Source of the DNA: an uncultured Prevotella sp.
GTDB taxonomy: Bacteria; Bacteroidota; Bacteroidia; Bacteroidales; Bacteroidaceae
Assembly (NCBI GenBank): GCA_900540375.1
Contig: UQFS01000008.1
Span: 1 to 64,000 of the forward strand
DNA length: 64,000 bases
Reading direction: 5' to 3'
Shown piece by piece: positions 1 to 9,417 of the stretch. The stretch's first letter is position 1. Each line of letters starts with the position of its first letter. A model generated the notes under the pieces. The model worked only from the letters and a program-made list of their open reading frames with translations, was not told the DNA's origin and made no database searches. The position numbers were made by a program, and so were the translations under genes.

Positions 1-50
1 AGAAGCAAAAAGAGGTCGAACTGGATAAGTAGTACAGAATGGGGTAAAAC

Positions 51-344
51 TCAGAGTCGTATATGCAATATCGTTTTATGGTCACGAACTGGGAAGTCAA
101 GTATCTTACGGTTCTCTGTAAAGCCATTACCTGTTGCCCCGCTCATGTCTGACGTCCGGTTGTCAAGCTCATCAAGATAAATTTCAAGTTCCTTGCCATA
201 CAAACCTCTCCGATCTTTGGCATCGGGATCTATCAAGACTGTAGTCTCTTTCACGTTGACTACTTCAAAGTAATCTAAAACACCTTCTGGAAGAACAAAG
301 CCTGCCAGGGCTTTCAATGCATCGGAGGAACTTAAGCTACTCAT
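51..344 (-). pseudogene. ISAon1-like transposase N-terminal fragment
   Basis: The 97-residue product begins MSSLSSSDALKALAGFVLPEGV, continues with a segment about the protein fold ending in DYFEVVN, and finishes with DFPVRDHKTILHIRL. From memory, this matches the short N-terminal region protein of ISAon1-type insertion sequences, which also carries LPEGVLDYF and a DFPIRGK...LHIRRRRW tail. Here the tail stops at HIRL where RRRW and more sequence are expected, and no reading frame in the remaining 50 bases to the window edge continues it convincingly. It is probably a decayed fragment, but the window edge prevents a firm decision. A CAAAGATA box (374-381), a possible leftward -7 promoter element, lies just upstream. 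Confidence 0.55.
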
Positions 345-362
345 TGCCTTAGGGATTTATTG

Positions 363-376
363 TTGTACGTGTACAA
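363..376. repeat. TTGTAC-GT-GTACAA inverted repeat
   Basis: Two 6-bp arms separated by 2 bp lie directly against the CAAAGATA box upstream of the transposase fragment. It could be an operator or part of the element end. Nothing else supports a function. Confidence 0.3.
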
Positions 377-486
377 AGATAATACTTTTGTTCCAAATAG
401 CATGCAAACACGTCTGAGTTTCTCTCAACTCTCACCCGCGGAAAATATCCGCTGCGCCAGGATAAGACGTTATAATATAGAGTAGA

Positions 487-1125
487 TTAAAACTGTTGGC
501 TCAGTGTGAGCAGAATCAAGATGAAAGGAATATTATGAAGATCATGACGGCGCATGGTGGTGAAGGCGCGGTACACCAACTTGCGCACAGAATCGACATT
601 CATATCCATCATCTTGGCTATCTCGTCATATTCCAGATTCTGCATATAGCGCAGATAGATGGCCTCACGTTGCCGAGGTGTGAGTTCCCGTAGCAATTGC
701 TCAACGGTATGTTTCACTTTCTCACGCTCTTCTTCATTAATCAGATGATCCGTCACTGTTACATCAGCGGCAAACGGTATCATCGCAGGATCATCGTCAG
801 TTATACGGGCATAGTGTTTACGTATGTTCATAAGCTTGTTTCGTACCGACTTAATCATGTATCCCATAGCATTATTGATATGCCCGAGTTGTTCGTGCTT
901 ACTATACAAAGTGCAGAACATCTCATGAATGATATCCTCACAAGTGTCTTCGTCAGCACCAAGGCTGAGTCCGTACGAGTAAAGGTCATCAATACTCAAC
1001 TTGTAGATGCAGGCAAAGGCTTCTTTGTCTCCATCGTCACTGTTAACGAATATTGTCCAGTATGAAGACAAACATTCAAGTCGTTCTTCTCTGGTCAAAT
1101 GGGAAAAGTCTTTCAATTCGCACAA
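487..1125 (-). CDS. ECF-type RNA polymerase sigma factor
   Basis: The 212-residue protein has sigma region 2 at about residues 35-100 (DLYSYGLSLGADEDTCEDIIHEMF, then a core-binding helix with YMIKSVRNKL) and region 4 at about 145-195 (LTPRQREAIYLRYMQ followed by an HTH with YDEIAKMMDMNVDSVRKLV). This is the usual size and order for Bacteroidota extracytoplasmic sigma factors. It is divergent from the fecR-susC-susD operon at 1396 onward, whereas such sigma genes more often lie upstream in the same direction. Inference: it directs transcription of that locus when FecR releases it. A hydrophobic C-terminal tail (IPFILILLTL) is unusual for a cytosolic factor. A TATCTTTG -7 box at 1256-1263 with TTG at 1286-1288 gives a leader of about 125 bases. 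Confidence 0.9.
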   Translation of the reverse strand: MCELKDFSHLTREERLECLSSYWTIFVNSDDGDKEAFACIYKLSIDDLYSYGLSLGADEDTCEDIIHEMFCTLYSKHEQLGHINNAMGYMIKSVRNKLMNIRKHYARITDDDPAMIPFAADVTVTDHLINEEEREKVKHTVEQLLRELTPRQREAIYLRYMQNLEYDEIAKMMDMNVDSVRKLVYRAFTTMRRHDLHNIPFILILLTLSQQF

Positions 1126-1255
1126 AATCTAACACTTAATTTGATAATCATCCCAACAGTTAGCAGAATTTGCCGGAAGGGTCTCTATACGCAGACAACC
1201 AGCACAAGACCCAAAAGGCCCGGGGCTTGTGTTCGTCAATGCGCCACGTTTTATG

Positions 1256-1288
1256 CAAAGATATATATATTTTACGGTAACTATACAA
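1256..1288 (-). promoter_or_regulatory. Promoter of the ECF sigma gene
   Basis: On the minus strand a TATCTTTG -7 box (plus 1256-1263) is preceded by TTG (plus 1286-1288) at a 22-bp spacing, close to the Bacteroidota consensus. It implies housekeeping rather than auto-driven transcription of the sigma gene. Confidence 0.5.
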
Positions 1289-1340
1289 GTATAAGGATTT
1301 TTTAATTGTTATTTTTTATTAAACAAGGAAAAGCATTCCT

Positions 1341-1350
1341 GACACGTGTC
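1341..1350. repeat. GACACGTGTC palindrome in the sigma/fecR intergenic region
   Basis: This perfect 10-bp palindrome lies between the divergent sigma and fecR genes, 46 bases before the fecR start. It may be an operator, but a palindrome of this size can occur by chance. Confidence 0.3.
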
Positions 1351-1395
1351 CATAAAAAACGCCTTGCTTTGTCATACTAACAAACGACATAATTC

Positions 1396-2577
1396 ATGGA
1401 AACGACAAAGAACCATCATCACACAAAAAAATATACTGACTTTTTAGAGCAGGACGATCATCAGTTCCTACTCTGGAGACTTACCCGTGACGCGCAGTTA
1501 GAAACATTCTGGACGAATTATATTGCCGTACACCCTGACGAGCAGGATGCCTTTAGGCGTGCCATTGTTGTAGCTGACAGCATAATGATAAACCACCGCA
1601 CCATGCCCGATTCTGAAAAACTGTACGGGCGCATCAGTCATGATATTCGGCAACGCCAGCATCGACACGCCCGCATCGTCAGTCTGTGGCACAAAGTGGC
1701 CGCCACGGCTGCCATCATACTACTGTTGGCCGCCCCCGCGCTGTATATTGCACACCAGCAGGGGCAACATAACGGTACCGTAGCCTTTGAGACACTTAAC
1801 GTGGATAACGTACACGACGTCGAACTGATTATAGGCAAGCAGCGTTTTATCTTGCCTGACTCAGCACAACTGAGCGTGCGGGGCAACCACATATTTTGTG
1901 GTCAGCGGGACTTAGGCGCATGGCCCGTCGAAGATAAAGTCAGCAGCAGGCTCCTCGTTCCCGTGGGCAAGCATACGTTCCTCTCGCTGGCAGACAAGTC
2001 ACAGCTATGGGTAAACTCGGCTACTGAGGTAGACTTCCCCCTAACCTACACCTCCTGTTCAAGAGACATACATGTAAAAGGCGAAATATTTATCGACGTA
2101 ACACATAATCCCACAAAGCCTTTTACCGTACACACCAACCGCATGGATGTTCTCGTGCATGGGACACGCTTTAACGTGTCAGCGTATCCAGAAGACGAAG
2201 AAGCCTCGGTAGTGCTGGTTAGTGGAAAGGTAGAAGCCTTTGACCGCAGCCATCACAGTATGATGATACGGCCTAATCAACGCATATCTGTCTCGAAAGG
2301 CAGCATGAAACGTGAAGATGTAAACGTAAGCCGCTATGTAAGTTGGAAAGACGGCTATCTGTCGTGTGAAGAGGTACCGGCAACTGATGTCATGCGCAAG
2401 GTGACCCGCTACTACGGTGTTACCTTTGACACCCATAACACCCTGCTTGCCCAAAAGAAGATCACGGGCAAACTGTATCTCTCGTCCAATGTCGACAATA
2501 TTCTCGCGTCTATTGCCCTGCTCACCGGAACTCACTATACGAGAAATAATAATCACGTTATCTTTCGTAATAAATAA
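1396..2577 (+). CDS. FecR-family anti-sigma factor
   Basis: The 393-residue protein has a cytoplasmic N-terminal segment of about 95 residues (sigma-binding region), one transmembrane helix at about 103-121 (VAATAAIILLLAAPALYIA), a periplasmic FecR domain at about 190-295 (VPVGKHTFLSLADKSQLWVN, later DIHVKGEIFIDV and VLVHGTRFNVSAY) and a C-terminal DUF4974-type domain (KITGKLYLSSNVDNILASI). Known role: it holds an ECF sigma factor at the inner membrane until a TonB-dependent transporter with an STN domain signals import of its ligand. Its neighbours fit exactly: a divergent sigma gene and a downstream SusC carrying an STN domain. The start is preceded by an AT-rich region with no clear -7 box, as expected for a sigma-dependent promoter. 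Confidence 0.92.
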   Translation: METTKNHHHTKKYTDFLEQDDHQFLLWRLTRDAQLETFWTNYIAVHPDEQDAFRRAIVVADSIMINHRTMPDSEKLYGRISHDIRQRQHRHARIVSLWHKVAATAAIILLLAAPALYIAHQQGQHNGTVAFETLNVDNVHDVELIIGKQRFILPDSAQLSVRGNHIFCGQRDLGAWPVEDKVSSRLLVPVGKHTFLSLADKSQLWVNSATEVDFPLTYTSCSRDIHVKGEIFIDVTHNPTKPFTVHTNRMDVLVHGTRFNVSAYPEDEEASVVLVSGKVEAFDRSHHSMMIRPNQRISVSKGSMKREDVNVSRYVSWKDGYLSCEEVPATDVMRKVTRYYGVTFDTHNTLLAQKKITGKLYLSSNVDNILASIALLTGTHYTRNNNHVIFRNK

Positions 2578-2716
2578 AAGCAACCCGCATGAAAGAATCA
2601 CTATCCGCCATATGCTACATGGTTTATCCGTAGCAGACTTCTTCCTCTTGCCTGTGAGAAAGGCAACTTTACTAAAAAAGAACCTATAATATCTATTTAT
2701 ATTTATCTTAAACAAA

Positions 2717-5700
2717 ATGCAAATGTACAAGACTAAATTCGAAATTTTCCGATGTCTTTGCAAAGCATCGGGGCGAATTGGGCAACTGACGATTGCCTCC
2801 GCACTACTACTTTCTGTCGGTACCGTATATGCCTCAGAGGGTACAGTAGGCGCCCAAAGCATCAACGTATCGCTCAACATCAGCAACGGTACAATGAAGA
2901 GCGCTATTGAGAAAATAGAACGGAGCAGCAATTACATATTCGTCTATAATGACGACGTAAAGGCTGATCTCAGTCGTCATGTGTCACTCCGTATGGAGAA
3001 TCGCAACATTGATGACGTAATGACACAGATGCTTAGTGGTACCAATCTATCGTATCGCAGGGCAGGCCGCCAGATAACGCTCTACACAAAGTCCGAAAAG
3101 ACACGTATCGAAGCCCCTTCACGACGCACGACTCTAGCTCCACAGCAAAAGAGTGCCACGCACACCGTAAAAGGAAAAATTGTAGATGCCAAGAATGAAC
3201 CTATCATTGGAGCTACGGTAAGCATCAACGGACAGAAAGGTGGAGTGGTAACCGACATCAACGGCGAATATACTCTGGACGGCGTGTCCTCCAAAGACAT
3301 CATTCGCTATTCATACATCGGAATGAAGACACAGACCGTTTCTGCAGGTGCCCGCAGTGTGATTAATATCACCATGCAGTCTGATGTCAACGACCTGAGT
3401 GATGTCGTGGTCGTGGGTTATGGCACACAACGCAAGGAATCCCTCACGGGATCAATTTCTACCGTTACCGCCAAAGATCTCACCACCACGCCTCAAGTAA
3501 GTGCCACAAACATGCTTACCGGACGTATACCTGGACTGATCACCGTACAACAGTATGGTATCCCCGGTGGCGACAATGCATCGTTGAGCATACGTGGCTT
3601 CGACAATGCCCTCGTTATCGTTGACGGCGTAGAGCGCGACGCACGCTATATCGACCCGAACACCATTGAAAGCATCTCAGTGTTGAAGGACGCCGCCAGT
3701 GCCATCTATGGTTCACGTGCCGGTAACGGCGTAGTGCTTATCACCACTAAACGCGGTCGCACGAGCAAGCCTATTATTACGGCAAGCGCCACTCTCACGC
3801 TGCAGAGCGTCACGGCCATGCCCAAGACGGTAAGTGCCGGACAGTATGCAGAGCTAAGAAACGAAGAGTTTTACAATGCCAACGGCGCAAACACTACCAA
3901 GACACCGCCCTTCACCAAAGAACAAGTACAGAAATACTATGACGGCACCGATCCACAGTATCCCAACACCAACTGGTATGACCTGATGATCAGGAGCGGA
4001 GCCCCTATGCAGCAATATAGCGCTTCGCTGCGCGGTGGCAACGGGCGGTTCTCCTATTACAGTTACTTTGGCTACACCAAACAGGAGAGTATCTTCAAGA
4101 CTAATTTCGGTAACTACCAGCGCTATGCTTTCAAGACCAATCTCGACGCGCAGGTAACCGACCGCATCAGATTACAGCTGTCCATGTCGCACGACGTGGA
4201 TGACAGAAATTATCCCTCAACAAACGTATATTCGGGTGAGGCCAGCCTTTGGGGCTATTTCTGGCAGACACTGCCCAATTATCCAGCATCGTTTCCCAAC
4301 CCCGACTATTATTCGTATGCGGGTGGTGGAGGTACGGGCGGCGTACATCTTGTGGCAGACAGAGACATCACTGGCTATAGCCAGTCGAAGAACTACTTGA
4401 CTGACCTCTCAGGAACCCTTACCTACGATTTCAAGTATGTCAAAGGGTTGAACTTCAAGGCCTTTCTCAACTATGCCAAGGCCGATTATCCCACAAAGAT
4501 CTTTCACAAGCCTGTCACATTTTATACCTATAACTATTCCAACGATGTCTATACACAGCAGGGCTCTTATTACACCAAAGCCGCACTGGAACAGACACAA
4601 GGCTATTCGCAAGTCATCACTACCCAGTTTTCGCTGAACTACGAGCAGATTATTGCGAAGCTCCACCGCGTGAAGGCCATGTGTCTTTACGAGCAGGTCG
4701 ACACGAAGAGCAATAACTTGAGCGCATCACGCCGAGATTTCATGACGGCAAGTATAGACCAGATGTTTGCTGGAAGCACGGCCACATCGGCCAACAACGG
4801 TAGCGCCAACGAGAATGGGCGCGAAAGTTGGGTAGGCCGTCTGAACTACAGCTTTGCCGACAAGTACTTGATGGAACTTATCCTGCGTGCTGATGCCTCT
4901 GCCCACTTTGCACCTGGACACCGCTGGGGATGGTTCCCTGGCGTGATGGTAGGGTGGAGAGTAGAACAGGAGAACTTTATGCGACATACGGGCTTCGACA
5001 TGCTTAAACTCAGAGCCAGCTATGGTCAGATGGGTAACGATGCCATTGGCGACTTCCAGTATCTTTCGGGATATAAGATTTACGCGATGTCCTATCTGTT
5101 GGGAGGAACATCGTCAAACGGATTGGTGTCTACGGGCTTAGCCAATCCCAATATGACATGGGAGAAGATGCACCTGTATAATATTGGACTCGACTTCTCG
5201 TGGCGCAACCGCAAGATATACGGTTCAGCCGAAGCCTTCTATCGCAAGCGCGAAGGTATCCTGGCTCGAAGGAACACCTCGCTCCCGTCATCGTTCGGTG
5301 CCACGCTACCGTTGGAAAACCTGAACAGCCAGAGCTCACGCGGATGGGAGCTTGAGTTGGGAACAGCCGATCACATCGGCGAATTCTACTATGACGTGAA
5401 GGCAAACCTGTCGGGCTCAAGAGCTAAATGGATACACTATGAAGAACCCGACTATACCGACCCTGACCAGATTCGTTTGTCAAAGAACTCAGGAAAGTGG
5501 GTAGACCGTACGGTGGGCTACGTTTCTGACGGTCTGTTCACCTCGCAGGAGCAGATTGACAACCTCACCTATACATACCCGGGCGGCAACGGTAACCTGC
5601 GCCCCGGCGACCTGATCATTGTAGACCGCAATAAGGACGGGCAGATCGACTGGCGCGACCAGGCCATCATCGGTAAAGGTACCATACCTCACTATATGAT

Positions 5701-6151
5701 GGGGTTCAACATCAGCCTGCACTACAAGGACTTTGACCTGGCCATGCTATTTCAGGGAGCTTTCGGCTTCTACAAGAGGCTGATCTTCTCGGGCGGTGAA
5801 AACTACTACTCTTTTGTCTATGAAAAACGGTGGACAACAGAGAACAACGATCCGAATGCTCTTATTCCCCGACTGAGTGGAGCTACAACAAACGGCTATA
5901 TTACACAGAACAACTTCGTAAAGTCTGACTATCTACGACTGAAGAATCTGAATTTTGGGTATAACATACCCAAAAAGCTGTTATCGAAAATTAAGATAGA
6001 GTCGATCCGTGTCAATGTTTCGGCTTATAATCTGCTCACGTTCTGCGGACTGAACAAGTATAACTTCGATCCTGAGTCTCCCTCAGGCGAGACCGGACGT
6101 TCTTATCCTCTGAACAAGACTATTTCTTTTGGAATTGAAGTTTCTTTCTAA
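2717..6151 (+). CDS. SusC-type TonB-dependent transporter with STN signalling domain
   Basis: The 1144-residue outer-membrane protein has a signal peptide (about 1-40), an STN domain (about 48-108, from SINVSLNISNGTMKSAIEKI to ISYRRAGRQITLY-like strands), a carboxypeptidase-regulatory-like beta domain (about 148-232), a plug (about 238-350, DVVVVGYGTQRKESLTGSIS and LVIVDGVERD) and a 22-strand-type barrel ending in FGIEVSF. SusC proteins import glycan fragments with their SusD lid. The STN domain marks it as a sensor that contacts the FecR protein encoded upstream. It lies 11 bases before susD. The glycan cannot be read from the sequence. Confidence 0.96.
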   Translation: MQMYKTKFEIFRCLCKASGRIGQLTIASALLLSVGTVYASEGTVGAQSINVSLNISNGTMKSAIEKIERSSNYIFVYNDDVKADLSRHVSLRMENRNIDDVMTQMLSGTNLSYRRAGRQITLYTKSEKTRIEAPSRRTTLAPQQKSATHTVKGKIVDAKNEPIIGATVSINGQKGGVVTDINGEYTLDGVSSKDIIRYSYIGMKTQTVSAGARSVINITMQSDVNDLSDVVVVGYGTQRKESLTGSISTVTAKDLTTTPQVSATNMLTGRIPGLITVQQYGIPGGDNASLSIRGFDNALVIVDGVERDARYIDPNTIESISVLKDAASAIYGSRAGNGVVLITTKRGRTSKPIITASATLTLQSVTAMPKTVSAGQYAELRNEEFYNANGANTTKTPPFTKEQVQKYYDGTDPQYPNTNWYDLMIRSGAPMQQYSASLRGGNGRFSYYSYFGYTKQESIFKTNFGNYQRYAFKTNLDAQVTDRIRLQLSMSHDVDDRNYPSTNVYSGEASLWGYFWQTLPNYPASFPNPDYYSYAGGGGTGGVHLVADRDITGYSQSKNYLTDLSGTLTYDFKYVKGLNFKAFLNYAKADYPTKIFHKPVTFYTYNYSNDVYTQQGSYYTKAALEQTQGYSQVITTQFSLNYEQIIAKLHRVKAMCLYEQVDTKSNNLSASRRDFMTASIDQMFAGSTATSANNGSANENGRESWVGRLNYSFADKYLMELILRADASAHFAPGHRWGWFPGVMVGWRVEQENFMRHTGFDMLKLRASYGQMGNDAIGDFQYLSGYKIYAMSYLLGGTSSNGLVSTGLANPNMTWEKMHLYNIGLDFSWRNRKIYGSAEAFYRKREGILARRNTSLPSSFGATLPLENLNSQSSRGWELELGTADHIGEFYYDVKANLSGSRAKWIHYEEPDYTDPDQIRLSKNSGKWVDRTVGYVSDGLFTSQEQIDNLTYTYPGGNGNLRPGDLIIVDRNKDGQIDWRDQAIIGKGTIPHYMMGFNISLHYKDFDLAMLFQGAFGFYKRLIFSGGENYYSFVYEKRWTTENNDPNALIPRLSGATTNGYITQNNFVKSDYLRLKNLNFGYNIPKKLLSKIKIESIRVNVSAYNLLTFCGLNKYNFDPESPSGETGRSYPLNKTISFGIEVSF

Positions 6152-6162
6152 TCAGATTTACA

Positions 6163-7968
6163 ATGAAAACAATATATCATTTTATGGCTGTTGCCGCAGT
6201 AGTTGCGCTCAGCTCCTGTTCCGGCAACATTCTTGATCGTGAGCCGCTTGACATCATCTCTGATGCCCAGGTATATAAGGATCAGACGTTGGCTGATGAC
6301 AGGCTGACACAAGCCTATACACAAATGTGTGTAATGATAAACGAGTGCCCCTCGCTAAATAACCCTGCAAACGGATACTGGGAGACAATCAGTGACGACT
6401 GGAATGGACCCTTCATCGTGAACGAGATCGCTGACGAATCGACGTCCAATTGGATTAAAGGACAGGCAGGAACAGCTAAAAGCACAGGCATTACCAATTC
6501 GGGAGGTATTCTGGAATGGTGGGAAAAAGCCTATGAGGTGAACCGCATACTCAACGAGTTCATCGAAGAGATGCAGTCTTCACCCCTTTCAGAGAACTAT
6601 AGGAAGGTACGCATTGCCGAGGCTCGCTTCATGAGAGCATTTAACTATTTCTATATGGTGAAACGCTACGGAGGTGTGCCTCTGATTCTGAAAGCCCAGC
6701 TGCCTTCTGACCCTAATGAAGAACTGTTTGCCAAACGTAACTCAGAGAAAGATGTATACGAGTACATTATCTCAGAGATGGATGCCATTCTATCTGATTT
6801 ACCTAATCGTGCAAAGACAGAGCTTGGGCGGCCGTCCAAAGGCGCAGCTCTGGCGCTAAAGGCGCGCGCGGCCCTCTATGCGGGGAGTATAGCGCAATAT
6901 GGTAAAGTGCAACTTAACGGACTCCTGGGATTCAGCGACAAGCCTACCGTCTATTATCAGAAGTGCTATGATGCCTGCCAGCAGCTTATGAACAGTGGCG
7001 AATATAGTCTGTATAACGAAGATGCCGACAAGATAACCAACTTCAAAAATGTATTCTTGAAGAAGAATAATTCAGAGGTAATCATGGCCATACAGCATGA
7101 TGCGACCCAGCGCACTACGTCAGGTGGCAATGGTTGGGTATGGGACTTCTTCCAGTGCCCACATCCACAAGCTTGGGGCGCAGGTAACCAGAATGCACCC
7201 TATTTAGAGATGGCTGAAGAGTTTGAGCATACCGACGGTACATCGGGCAAGCTGAATGAGGCCGTAATCAACAGTAAACTCTGGACGATGGACGAGCTGT
7301 GGGCCAATAAGGATCCACGTTTCTTTGCCACCGTGTGGACACAAGGCACAGCTTGGCAAAACCGTACGGTGGACTTCCATAACGGTCTAATATTGCCAGA
7401 CGGCACCATTACCCGTGAAGGCTCTTACAAAGGCGTTGCTGCCGAAGGGGATCAACATGTGGACAACAGCTATGGAACGGGCTTCGGCGTGATGAAGTAT
7501 TTGGACGAAAGCCACGACAACACGGGAGAGAGGGCTACGTCAAGCACAGACTTTATACTATTCCGCTATGGTGAGGTTTTGCTGAACTATGCAGAAGCAG
7601 CCTTTGAACTGGGCAAGACTGACGATGCGCTGAATGCCATCAACCAGATTCGTGAACGTGCGGGTATCGCCAAGCTAACATCTATCACCCGTGAGCAGAT
7701 ACGCCATGAACGCAAGGTAGAATTAGCATTCGAAGGGCACCGCTATTGGGATCTGCGCCGATGGCGAATAGCCAAGAGCGTAATTCCGATTAACAGATCC
7801 GGCCTGCGTTATGTATTAGATTACAACACACGCAAGTATAAAGTGATGATTATGAGAAACTATGATGGTGCCAACGCGCCTATCTTTAGTGACAGGAACT
7901 ATTACCTCCCTATTACGGCAAGCAGAATATCCAACAACCCCAACTTAGTGGAGAATCCAGAGTATTAA
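6163..7968 (+). CDS. SusD/RagB-type glycan-binding lipoprotein
   Basis: The 601-residue lipoprotein has a lipobox (ALSSC, Cys about 20) followed by SGNILDREPLD, the usual SusD start. An N-terminal TPR-like part includes RIAEARFMRAFNYFYMVKRYGG, and the C-terminal part includes NYAEAAFELGKTDDALNAIN, RHERKVELAFEGHRYWDLRR and YYLPI. These are family hallmarks. It forms the surface lid of the SusC transporter encoded just upstream. The length is within the normal 500-620 range. Confidence 0.96.
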   Translation: MKTIYHFMAVAAVVALSSCSGNILDREPLDIISDAQVYKDQTLADDRLTQAYTQMCVMINECPSLNNPANGYWETISDDWNGPFIVNEIADESTSNWIKGQAGTAKSTGITNSGGILEWWEKAYEVNRILNEFIEEMQSSPLSENYRKVRIAEARFMRAFNYFYMVKRYGGVPLILKAQLPSDPNEELFAKRNSEKDVYEYIISEMDAILSDLPNRAKTELGRPSKGAALALKARAALYAGSIAQYGKVQLNGLLGFSDKPTVYYQKCYDACQQLMNSGEYSLYNEDADKITNFKNVFLKKNNSEVIMAIQHDATQRTTSGGNGWVWDFFQCPHPQAWGAGNQNAPYLEMAEEFEHTDGTSGKLNEAVINSKLWTMDELWANKDPRFFATVWTQGTAWQNRTVDFHNGLILPDGTITREGSYKGVAAEGDQHVDNSYGTGFGVMKYLDESHDNTGERATSSTDFILFRYGEVLLNYAEAAFELGKTDDALNAINQIRERAGIAKLTSITREQIRHERKVELAFEGHRYWDLRRWRIAKSVIPINRSGLRYVLDYNTRKYKVMIMRNYDGANAPIFSDRNYYLPITASRISNNPNLVENPEY

Positions 7969-7985
7969 ACTTAAAATAGAAAATC

Positions 7986-9350
7986 ATGAAAAAGAAGAAT
8001 AAGCTGTTCCCATACATAGGAACTTTACTCGTCGTTTTCTGTGCTCTTTGCCTAAGCAGTTGCTTTAACAATGAAGACGATCCAATATACGAGAACTTGA
8101 AAGAGCTGAAGGTGTCGAACAACACCCTGAGCATGGAATATGGTACCTCGGTCAACGTAAACATTGAGTCGGGGAACGGAGGCTACGTAGTATCTGTTGA
8201 CGATCAGGATATGGTAGAAGCCACTCTCAACTCTACGACTATCACCATCAGGGCTCTGAAAGCGGGTAACGCCAAAGTGTATGTGGAGGATCAGAAAGGC
8301 AAGAAACAGGAAATTGCAGTGACCATCGCAGAACCGGTCAACATCGAAACCGATGAATTTATAACCGTTTGGAAGACCGATAATGAAGGAACATCCAATT
8401 CCACCTCCATCACCTTACCCGTGTCAGGTTCCTATACCGTTAGCTGGGCAGAAGTAGGAAAGTCTTCGCACAAAGGTACGACAGAGTATAGTGATATCAC
8501 CCCGAAAAACTTCCCAACTATTGACTTTGGCTCAGTAGGAATGTACCGCATAAGAATCAAGCCAAAGGATGAAAACTATCCGTTCAGCTTTATGTTCGAC
8601 ACCTATTCAGAGCCTATCCTGGACGGTTTGAAGCTTATCCGCGTAGAGCGCTGGGGTACAAACAAGTGGCCGTCGGCCGCCAGCATGTTTGCCCAATGCA
8701 AGAATATGGACGTAACAGCTACCGACGTACCCGACTTCTCTAAATGTGACGGAAAGATATACAACATGTTCTTCCACTGTGAGAATCTCGTGGGTAACGA
8801 CAGCTTTGGTAAGTGGGACGTCAGCAAGATGTGGCACATGAACGAGATGTTCGCTTATTGCTATAAGTTCAACCAGAATCTTAATGCATGGAACACAGCA
8901 GCTGGGTATCTGATGTCAGCCGTATTCAAGGGTTGCTCAGTATTCAACCAACCGCTTAGCAATTGGAAAGTCGATAATGCCTCTAACTTGTCAGGATTCT
9001 TTGACGGAGCAAACAGTTTCAACCAGGATATCAGCAGCTGGAACGTTTCCAATGCTGAGAACTTGCTTGAAATGTTCAAGAATGCCTCTGCCTTTAACCA
9101 GAATTTAGGCAAATGGACGCTGGTAAAGGCTACGAACGTGGAAAACATGTTCAACGGCTGCGGCATGAAGTCTGTTAACTATGACGCTACACTCAACGGC
9201 TGGGCAGCCAACAGCAAGCTGCCGGAGAGTCTGAAGCTTGGTGCCGAGGGCCTGGTCTATTCTGCTCAGGGAAAGGAAGCTCATTCCACTCTTACCGACA
9301 CGAAGAAGTGGACCATTACAGGCGACTCATACGTAGAAAAAGGTAATTAA
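7986..9350 (+). CDS. Surface lipoprotein with Ig-like domain and DUF285 (BspA-type) repeats
   Basis: The 454-residue lipoprotein (CLSSC, Cys about 26) has an Ig-like domain at about 38-115 (LKVSNNTLSMEYGTSVNVNI, then AGNAKVYVEDQKGKK), a beta region, and from about 225 five or six repeats of roughly 25 residues with the DUF285 pattern, such as FNQPLSNWKVDNASNLSGFF and FNQDISSWNVSNAENLLEMF. It occupies the position after susD where surface glycan-binding proteins usually sit, so a glycan-binding role is inferred. DUF285 repeats are uncommon there and are better known from mycoplasma and BspA surface proteins. A hairpin follows the stop. Confidence 0.85.
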   Translation: MKKKNKLFPYIGTLLVVFCALCLSSCFNNEDDPIYENLKELKVSNNTLSMEYGTSVNVNIESGNGGYVVSVDDQDMVEATLNSTTITIRALKAGNAKVYVEDQKGKKQEIAVTIAEPVNIETDEFITVWKTDNEGTSNSTSITLPVSGSYTVSWAEVGKSSHKGTTEYSDITPKNFPTIDFGSVGMYRIRIKPKDENYPFSFMFDTYSEPILDGLKLIRVERWGTNKWPSAASMFAQCKNMDVTATDVPDFSKCDGKIYNMFFHCENLVGNDSFGKWDVSKMWHMNEMFAYCYKFNQNLNAWNTAAGYLMSAVFKGCSVFNQPLSNWKVDNASNLSGFFDGANSFNQDISSWNVSNAENLLEMFKNASAFNQNLGKWTLVKATNVENMFNGCGMKSVNYDATLNGWAANSKLPESLKLGAEGLVYSAQGKEAHSTLTDTKKWTITGDSYVEKGN

Positions 9351-9358
9351 AATTGATA

Positions 9359-9388
9359 TGGGCGTGCCTGGCGTGCTTGGCATGCCCA
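9359..9388 (+). terminator. Intercistronic hairpin after the DUF285 lipoprotein gene
   Basis: The 10-bp stem TGGGCGTGCC / GGCATGCCCA (one G-U pair) has a 10-nt loop and is followed by a modest T stretch (AAGCTTTTA). It could be a partial terminator that gives the transporter genes more transcript than the downstream enzyme genes, or an RNA end protector. Confidence 0.5.
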
Positions 9389-9417
9389 CATAAGCTTTTA
9401 TAAATTAAAAAAGAAAT

